The translations under genes were made by a program, and so were the position numbers. Shown piece after piece: positions 8,895 to 14,631 of a stretch of 34,024 bases of DNA. The stretch lies in assembly GCA_012270065.1 (NCBI GenBank), contig JAAXJB010000096.1:11218-45241 (forward strand). Direction: 5' to 3'. Positions within the stretch are counted from its first letter, which is position 1; each line of letters opens with the position of its first letter. The notes under the pieces were generated by a model. The model searched no databases and was not told the origin of the DNA. It worked only from the letters and a program-made list of their open reading frames with translations. The DNA is from Rubripirellula sp. Lineage in GTDB: Bacteria; Planctomycetota; Planctomycetia; Pirellulales; Pirellulaceae.

Positions 8895-10469
8895 ATGCAA
8901 CGACAGTCTGGATTTTCAATGTTTTCGTGCTGGATGAAAGTCGTTGGGCTGCTCGGATTGTTGAACGTGTGGGGCTTGCCATGCGTTCGCGGAAATGATC
9001 TGGGGCAGTTGATTTTCAAAGACTCACTTGCTAACTCGCAAGCATCACGATGGCAGAGCTTTGGTGGTCAGGTGCAATCCCTGCCTACCGTTGTCCGGGT
9101 CAGCGGGCAGCAGGGACCGCGGGCAATGTTATCCGGAGTTCAGGTCGATGATTTCGAGTTGCAAGTTGACATCAAACCCGAAGCAAGGACGCAAGCAGGG
9201 GTGGTATTCCGTGTTGACGATTCGCGTGTCGGTGTCGATGCATATCGAGGTTACTACGTTGGTTTGCATGCTGATGCCAATCGTGTGATCTGGGGGGCCA
9301 GCAAGCCTGGTTGGAACGGGATCGCAGGCTGCAATCGGGTCATTCAGGCATCGCGGTGGTACCGGCTTCGAATTCGTGTTGCGGGTGCCAACGTGAAGTG
9401 TTTCGTGGATGAGATACCAGTGGTTCAGACAACGCTACCTGCATTCGATGGAGTTGATCATGAATTTGGCAAGGGGGGCATCGGTTTCCGCGTGCTCGGG
9501 ACCGCCGCCGAATTCCGGAATCTGGTGATCCACAGGGTCGTTGCTGAAAGCCGAGGCAGTGTTTACTGCAATCCTGTGCAAGCAGGATGTGCTGATCCTG
9601 CCATCTTGCGACATGGTGAACTGTACTATGCATATTGCACGCACTCACCTGATTACCCCGACATGATGCACGGAATCAGGCTTCATGTATCGAAAGATCT
9701 CGTTCATTGGGAAGACAAGGGTTATGTGCTCAAACGCCAAGACAGTTGGGGTAAGTCCCGTTTCTGGGCGCCGGACATCATTGAGAAAGATGGCAAGTTC
9801 TTTCTCTATTACGCAGCTGACACACGTTTGTGTGTTGCGACAGCTGACAGACCCACAGGCCCCTTCAGGCAGGTCCAGCCGCATCCCATGGAACCCGATA
9901 CCCTTCGTATCGATGCTCATGTTTTTCGTGATACCGATGGAAAGCTTTACTTTTATTATGTCGATTTCGATCGAGGCAATGAAATCTGGGGTGGGCGTTT
10001 GAACGAGGACATGGTCTCCGTTGACGAGGATTCACTGCAGCGGATGATCGTACCTGATCAGGCGTGGGAAAAGCACCGTGGCAATATCGTCGAGGGCCCC
10101 GAGATGCTGAAGCACAATGGTCATTATTACCTGACCTATTCTGGCAGCCATTTTGAAAGTCCTGAGTACGCGGTGGGCTATGCGACCTCCACAAGTCCGC
10201 TTGGGCCATGGAAAAAGTGCCATCTCAATCCGATCATGCAATCGACAGCTTACGCGAGTGGGACTGCTCACCATTGTTTCACTCGTTCCCCTGACAACAG
10301 CGAGCTGTTCATTGTCTACCACCGTCATCATTCGCAGACAAAAACGGAGCCTCGGCAATTGTCGATTGATCGAGCGAGATTTGTCATCCAGAAATCCGGT
10401 CCAGATCTGCTGCAGATCCATGGACCCACAAGTTCACCACAGCCCATGCCGGCATCGGCGAAAAATTGA
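8895..10469 (+). CDS. Exported GH43 family glycosidase with N-terminal beta-sandwich domain
   Basis: The 524-residue product has a signal peptide (about 1-33). It then has a DUF1080/LamG-like beta-sandwich (about 36-215; for example AGVVFRVDD, GYYVGLHAD, WYRLRIRVAG) and a GH43-type five-bladed propeller (about 225-510). The three residues expected of GH43 are visible: D234 in CADPAIL (general base), D340 in IDAHVFRDTDGK (pKa modulator) and E400 in NIVEGPEML (general acid), plus the late GTAHH histidine. GH43 members act on arabinan, xylan, galactan and related glycans; the exact linkage is not readable. The ATG at 8895 has GAGG seven bases upstream and a good signal peptide; a TTG at 8865 is the alternative. 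It is the last gene of the + strand run before a convergent gene. Confidence 0.92.
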   Translation: MQRQSGFSMFSCWMKVVGLLGLLNVWGLPCVRGNDLGQLIFKDSLANSQASRWQSFGGQVQSLPTVVRVSGQQGPRAMLSGVQVDDFELQVDIKPEARTQAGVVFRVDDSRVGVDAYRGYYVGLHADANRVIWGASKPGWNGIAGCNRVIQASRWYRLRIRVAGANVKCFVDEIPVVQTTLPAFDGVDHEFGKGGIGFRVLGTAAEFRNLVIHRVVAESRGSVYCNPVQAGCADPAILRHGELYYAYCTHSPDYPDMMHGIRLHVSKDLVHWEDKGYVLKRQDSWGKSRFWAPDIIEKDGKFFLYYAADTRLCVATADRPTGPFRQVQPHPMEPDTLRIDAHVFRDTDGKLYFYYVDFDRGNEIWGGRLNEDMVSVDEDSLQRMIVPDQAWEKHRGNIVEGPEMLKHNGHYYLTYSGSHFESPEYAVGYATSTSPLGPWKKCHLNPIMQSTAYASGTAHHCFTRSPDNSELFIVYHRHHSQTKTEPRQLSIDRARFVIQKSGPDLLQIHGPTSSPQPMPASAKN

Positions 10470-10554
10470 TGCTACATAATCCGGACTGTGGACATTCGTG
10501 GTTTCCCAGGGGAGTTGTCCACGTCATTGGCTGCCCATGTTGGTGCTCGGGATA

Positions 10555-10579
10555 CGGGAATCATCAGGCCGGATTCCCG
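10555..10579. terminator. Perfect 8-bp inverted repeat between convergent genes
   Basis: CGGGAATC (10555-10562) pairs exactly with GATTCCCG (10572-10579) across a 9-base loop. It lies in the 131-base gap between the convergent GH43 and DUF3472-like genes. There is no T-run, so it may be a rho-assisted or RNA-stabilising hairpin rather than a classical terminator. Confidence 0.4.
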
Positions 10580-10600
10580 CCAATTCCGTGATGTTTTGAA

Positions 10601-12376
10601 TCATGGGGTCACCTGCACCGTTTTTCCCGACCAGAAAATGCCCTCGTCATTCTCGAGTCGTAGTCGCAGAAAAATTGGGGCTTGCGTATCGGGAACAGGA
10701 ACGGTGACCTGATTCTGACCGTTTCTGACCATGGGTAAACGCATTTTGTGTTGCCATTGGTCAGCAAATGTTAGGGCTTCGCGGTTTCCGTAATGAAGCG
10801 TTACCAATGGTGATTTGCCCATGTTGTGCACGATGAATGAAATGCTAAGAACATCTACTGGCTGTGCATCCTCGGCAAATTCAATCGATGAGGGGGTGCT
10901 GGTGAGTGTCTGGATGTCTTGAGCGGTCAGGAAGTGGGGTGGGGCCGGTTGGTGATCAAGTGAGATCGTTGCTGTCGTGGGAGGTTTGCGAAATGTCCAT
11001 CCGCCTGTCTGTAAAAAGAACCATCCCTCGTCGTTCACTCCCCGGTGTGTATGAGTCAAGCCGGTTTCTTTGTTGATGTTTCCGTTTGACATCTGATCAA
11101 GGCAGTACCACTTTCCCGCAGTGTCCATGCACCATCCTCGGTACCTCATGGTACGTGGGTAGGCTCCGGTGCGCTGAACTGATGCCCGGCCAGGGACTTC
11201 GACGAAGCTTCCCACCCAAAGTGACTCCAGTGGTTTGCCGTTGTTGTATCTGTTGCCGATTCCAAATAGACGCCAACGTTTTTCATTGTTCGCATAGAAA
11301 TAGCTGTAGTACCTGTCGTAAGGTGCGCCGGGCTCAACTCGCAGAGCCAGTGCTTGACGCTGACCCTGTCGGTCTTTCAGTGGTTCCCAGTTGCGGATTT
11401 TTACACCCGTTCCCTCATGCGAAAAGCCGCCCAAAGTTGCCTTGCGATTGCCTGCGGCCAGCAGGTGGGACAATTGATCAATGGGCGGAGCCTTTTTCCC
11501 GCGACCGAAAGACCACAGTGAGAAGTTGAAACCCGTATTCACTCTGCCATCAGCCAGCCATGTTGGTCCGTAGTACCCAAAGGGTGTTGTGATCGGACTG
11601 TAAAACGGAAGCGGTCCTGGCAACGCATCCATTTCCATCACCCAGAGTCGAATGGGGCCGTGGGGTTCGGATGACGTGAACCTTGTGTGTGCGGCGGCAG
11701 GGCGCCAGCGTTTACGCACAACCGCTGCATTTTCAAGACAGTCTCCCGTCAATTCGATGGCCAGAATCTGAATTTCCCTAGAAGCATGTTGGCAGATGAG
11801 TTGCAATGAATTGAAACCTTTCTGATTGGCATGCAGGTCTCCGGTGATAACCTGGCGTCCATCCTGGTCAGGCAACTTGACATCTACAGAAGATTCTTCC
11901 AGACGCAGTTTAAAACTGGCAGGCTGTGCTGTATTGGTGGACTCCGCTGTTGCATCGCAGTGGATACGGAATTGGATGTCGCCCGTCTGTTCGAGGACGA
12001 GGCCCCATTCTGCGACATCACCTGAATCCCATTTTCTGATCGCTGAAAATGCTTCGCCTTTGTTAAGCGCTGTAATGCTGTTGTCTGCAATGGAGTCAGT
12101 GCTCTGCGACGCCATGCACTCAAGACCGAGCTTAGGGAAAAAACACTCATTCGCTGTCAGCAGCAATGTCCCGTTCCTGGTACGCTGCCCGAGATAAAAC
12201 TGGTCGTTTTGCGGAGAGGCCGGAATCCGGGTCAGCGGAGAATCCCGTTGACCAACAGCCTGAAATTCTGACTCAGCAGCGAAAGAGTGTGCCCAAGTGC
12301 ATGCTACAAGCGTTACCGCACACATGACAGGAAACACTCTGTGCAGAGTTCTTGTGTATCCGTGAATTGGGGCCAT
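10601..12376 (-). CDS. Exported DUF3472-like protein
   Basis: The 591-residue product has a signal peptide (about 1-34, ending SFAAES). The middle and later part (about residues 230-480) has the look of DUF3472: a segment describing an all-beta sugar-binding-type fold with PFGYYGPTW, FNFSLWSFGRG, a 'GGFSHEGTG' glycine motif, YYSYFYANNEKRWRLFG, LWVGSFVEVPG and RYRGWCMDTAGKWYCLD. The region before it may be another beta-sandwich. The C-terminal part (about 500-591) resembles a fibronectin/cadherin-like beta module. No catalytic residues are evident. The start at 12376 fits the signal peptide. It lies 66 bases downstream of the ThuA gene, so the two may be co-transcribed. The DUF3472 assignment is from remembered motif layout and is moderate in certainty; 'exported beta-rich protein' is safe. 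Confidence 0.8.
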   Translation of the reverse strand: MAPIHGYTRTLHRVFPVMCAVTLVACTWAHSFAAESEFQAVGQRDSPLTRIPASPQNDQFYLGQRTRNGTLLLTANECFFPKLGLECMASQSTDSIADNSITALNKGEAFSAIRKWDSGDVAEWGLVLEQTGDIQFRIHCDATAESTNTAQPASFKLRLEESSVDVKLPDQDGRQVITGDLHANQKGFNSLQLICQHASREIQILAIELTGDCLENAAVVRKRWRPAAAHTRFTSSEPHGPIRLWVMEMDALPGPLPFYSPITTPFGYYGPTWLADGRVNTGFNFSLWSFGRGKKAPPIDQLSHLLAAGNRKATLGGFSHEGTGVKIRNWEPLKDRQGQRQALALRVEPGAPYDRYYSYFYANNEKRWRLFGIGNRYNNGKPLESLWVGSFVEVPGRASVQRTGAYPRTMRYRGWCMDTAGKWYCLDQMSNGNINKETGLTHTHRGVNDEGWFFLQTGGWTFRKPPTTATISLDHQPAPPHFLTAQDIQTLTSTPSSIEFAEDAQPVDVLSISFIVHNMGKSPLVTLHYGNREALTFADQWQHKMRLPMVRNGQNQVTVPVPDTQAPIFLRLRLENDEGIFWSGKTVQVTP

Positions 12377-12442
12377 GTTCGGGCAATTCCTGAGTTTGAT
12401 TTCGGGGTGTTTTTTTACGCTGGCAAAATAAAATGAATGGGC

Positions 12443-13363
12443 TTATCTGCCCAGCCAAAGACAGGCATTTTGAAGTATCTGAATCATTTCGGGTTGCTTG
12501 TACACAGGGTAGGTCTCGTGTCCGGGCCGGAAATAAAAGACTTTGCCTTTACCGATGTTCCATACCATGCCACTGCGAAACTTCTCACCTTTGGTCCATG
12601 TTTCCTTGAAAATGACTTCATCGGGTTGCGGGACGTGAAACGGCTCGTTGTACATTTCTGTTCTTGGAACTTGAATGGTTGGTGGCAAGCCTTTGCTGAT
12701 CGGGTGATCCGGTGATTGGACGGTTAGCGTTCCAGGAGCTCCATCAGGTCGATAGTCAGGGAAACAGCACCACGGCAAATGGACAATGGCCTGAAACTGC
12801 CTCTGGTTTTTCTTATAGCCAAAATAGCTGGGTGTGAGTTCGCTGCCGTGGATGGGAACGGTTCGCTCACGTGGTGGCTTGATCGATTCGATCAGGAACT
12901 CACCTTTCCAACCTTTGCTTTGGAAATGCTGTTTTGCATCTTCAACGCTTCGCCAATTCATGGCCTCGATGAATGGTCGGGCCCAGTGAGCTGAGTGCAA
13001 GGCGATCAGGTCCAGTTTTCCAGAACGGATGTAATCGACAATCAAACGGGCTTTTTCGTTTGGAACCTCGCTCTGCCGAACGTGTCCCCACCAGATGATG
13101 ACGTCAGCCCATTCGAGATTGCCTGCCGTGAGTCCCTGCTCCGTATCATCAAGGGCAACTGATCGGACTTTAAATTCAGAGGATTGCTTTACCAGACCTT
13201 TGGCGATTTCATTACCAAGAAAGTCCTGATAGGCACTGGCTTGTGCAGGTTGTCGTTCATCCCAGACGAGGACGTGAATTGGGTCGGCTGGATTTTGGGC
13301 AAAGGCGTTGGGAAGAGTGATGACGAAACAGCCGAGAATTACGATTGCGATGATGTTTTTCAT
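12443..13363 (-). CDS. Exported ThuA-domain protein (trehalose-utilisation type)
   Basis: The 306-residue protein has a signal peptide (1-22, ending AFAQ). It then has a class-I glutamine-amidotransferase-like ThuA fold: HVLVWDERQP (30-39), ADVIIWWGHV (86-95), LDLIALHSAHWARPF (118-131), and the C-terminal GKVFYFRPGHETYPVY, which is a hallmark of ThuA proteins. In planctomycetes these occur as many exported paralogues near sugar and cytochrome genes, and some family members have been linked to sugar oxidation, but the reaction here cannot be deduced. I place the start at the ATG at 13363, since it begins a clean signal peptide and AGGG lies upstream. The open frame continues upstream to a GTG/ATG-like start at 13510 without protein-like sequence. 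It is first in a pair with the DUF3472-like gene. Confidence 0.9.
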   Translation of the reverse strand: MKNIIAIVILGCFVITLPNAFAQNPADPIHVLVWDERQPAQASAYQDFLGNEIAKGLVKQSSEFKVRSVALDDTEQGLTAGNLEWADVIIWWGHVRQSEVPNEKARLIVDYIRSGKLDLIALHSAHWARPFIEAMNWRSVEDAKQHFQSKGWKGEFLIESIKPPRERTVPIHGSELTPSYFGYKKNQRQFQAIVHLPWCCFPDYRPDGAPGTLTVQSPDHPISKGLPPTIQVPRTEMYNEPFHVPQPDEVIFKETWTKGEKFRSGMVWNIGKGKVFYFRPGHETYPVYKQPEMIQILQNACLWLGR

Positions 13364-13605
13364 TGCTGGCCCTGAAAGTGATGAAGCGACGATACGCCTT
13401 TCTTTTATAACAGAGTCACTGGATGGACTGGTGAGCAGAGACAAAATGGGCGTATGCATATCAAGAGCAATTGAGTGCGATCTTGACCAGCAGATGTGCT
13501 TTGTACCCAAACGGTCTCGGAAACGTCGAGTTGGTGAACAGCAATATTGTCTTGTGACGAAGTGATTGTGCAGGAAAGTATCGATCGGAGAGCGGCAAGC
13601 AGAAA

Positions 13606-13725
13606 AACATCGAGCTCACGAACATCGAGCTCACGAACATCGAACTCACGAACATCGAGCTCACAAACATCGAACTCACAAACATCGAGCTCACTAACAT
13701 CGAGCGCACAAACATCGAGTAGCCG
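13606..13725. repeat. 15-bp tandem repeat, 8 units
   Basis: The unit AACATCGAGCTCACG runs from 13606 with seven full units and a degenerate eighth. Differences are confined to unit position 9 (G or A), position 11 (T, once G) and position 15 (G, A or T). The period is a multiple of three, so all frames stay open and give pentapeptide repeats. On the - strand one frame reads MFVSS repeats in which most of the differences are synonymous; see the findings. Confidence 0.93.
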
Positions 13726-13926
13726 ATCAACGAGGACCATTCATTGGGGATCTGCACCAACGATGTTTGCAGTTCATGACATGAGTTTTTTGGGTGGGGC
13801 AAGGAACAGTCACGGAAAACATGAAAAGATCGGTGAGGGATCCGGGGCCAATGTTCACACTCAGGTGACCGCGCGAAGACATGAGATTGAAAAAAATCGT
13901 GTTCGTGGCAATGGTATCCTCGCCTC

Positions 13927-13956
13927 GCATGCATTGAGCTCGCATGCATTGAGCTC
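13927..13956. repeat. 15-bp perfect tandem duplication
   Basis: GCATGCATTGAGCTC occurs twice in direct succession (13927-13941 and 13942-13956). It has the same period as, and shares GAGCTC with, the larger array about 200 bases away, though the rest of the unit differs. GCATGC is itself palindromic. Confidence 0.85.
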
Positions 13957-14085
13957 GTATGGTCGTGATCGCGGCAGCGTGAGGCGATCGTTTGCCTATG
14001 AAAGAGATCATCGAGGGGCAGCAAAACCAGATGAAAAACAACAGGTTCAGGCAAAATTGCATCAACGACCCGGTTGGAGGTCGTC

Positions 14086-14163
14086 ATGGGTGCAATCACA
14101 GTAAGCATTCGTGCTGCAGCGATGGTCAGAATTGGCGTGCTGCTCGCGTTGGTGGGTGTGTGA
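14086..14163 (+). CDS. Possible 25-residue hydrophobic peptide
   Basis: An ATG at 14086 is preceded by GGAGG at 14076-14080 with 5-base spacing, the clearest Shine-Dalgarno sequence noticed in this window. The 25-codon frame ends at TGA 14161-14163. It encodes a short peptide with two arginines (residues 9 and 15) followed by a hydrophobic C-terminal half (IGVLLALVGV). It could be a membrane micropeptide, a leader peptide, or a remnant of a signal peptide from a decayed gene. No homologue is known to me, and a chance ORF remains quite possible. Confidence 0.22.
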   Translation: MGAITVSIRAAAMVRIGVLLALVGV

Positions 14164-14317
14164 GGTGTGCCACATCAGGCGACTTCGAGGCGCGGATTTG
14201 AAGTGCTTTTGCCCCGATTATTCGTGTTTTCCCGCTGATTGCAGAAATGCGCAAAAATTTATTTATCCGGTCTTTGTTGAGCTGGTGCGGGAAAGAGTGG
14301 CTGTTCAGTCTTAAATC

Positions 14318-14455
14318 ATGCTGAAACCATGGTTTTAGAGCATTTCGATACAGAAAGAATGCTTGACTAGTGTGGTCTTTCCACTAGGCTTCAATGGTGC
14401 CGCAACTGATCGTCCGGGGCCTTGGGTCCGGAATTGATTCCCACCCAAGCGGACC
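14318..14455. other. Cluster of inverted repeats upstream of the secretin-N-repeat gene
   Basis: Three structures lie close together. ATGCT (14318-14322) and AGCAT (14339-14343) enclose the palindrome AAACCATGGTTT (14324-14335). CTAGTG (14367-14372) pairs with CACTAG (14382-14387). CTTGGGT (14421-14427) pairs with ACCCAAG (14443-14449), while GGTCCG (14425-14430) pairs with CGGACC (14450-14455); the last two helices share bases 14425-14427 and exclude each other. The cluster ends about 175 bases before the ATG at 14632. It could be operators, a leader RNA or an ncRNA; the sequence does not decide. Confidence 0.4.
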
Positions 14456-14631
14456 AGCCCGATCTGCCCACGCAGGGTGCCGACCTCGTGTCATTGGGGG
14501 TGTTGTGATCGATGGTGTATTCCGTCGTTCCTTCCACAACCTAATGCTTTTTACCCGGATTTAGATCCAGCTGACCGGTTCGCTGTCATGCGGCCCAAAG
14601 TTGCCAACTGCCTATACACTGACCGACATTA

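Larger units (their letters stand above)
13364..14631. other. 1.27-kb region with repeats and inverted repeats, no confident gene
   Basis: This divergent region lies between the ThuA gene (-) and the secretin-N-repeat gene (+). Open frames exist on both strands (13461-14108 on -, 13547-14104 on +) but they mostly owe their length to a 15-bp tandem array, and their flanks have skewed, shadow-like composition. It holds the 15-bp array at 13606-13725, a 15-bp duplication at 13927-13956, a small hydrophobic ORF with a good ribosome binding site at 14086-14163, an AT-rich patch near 14255-14270, and inverted repeats at 14318-14455. It must also contain the promoters of both flanking genes; I could not identify them with confidence. 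Confidence 0.7.

Noticed and set aside
13364-13510. N-terminal extension of the ThuA-domain protein from 13510
   Set aside because: Not protein-like; the signal peptide begins at the ATG at 13363.
13606-13725. CRISPR-like array
   Set aside because: Units are 15 bp and directly contiguous without spacers; no cas genes nearby.
13461-14108. 215-codon open frame on the - strand with MFVSS repeats, and its + strand counterpart at 13547-14104
   Set aside because: Length is driven by the 15-bp array; flanks are His/Arg/Ser-rich without motifs, signal peptide or ribosome binding site. Kept only as a finding about substitution pattern.
13992-14201. 69-codon Cys-containing open frame on the + strand
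   Set aside because: No ribosome binding site and no known cysteine pattern; the overlapping 14086 frame has much better initiation signals.
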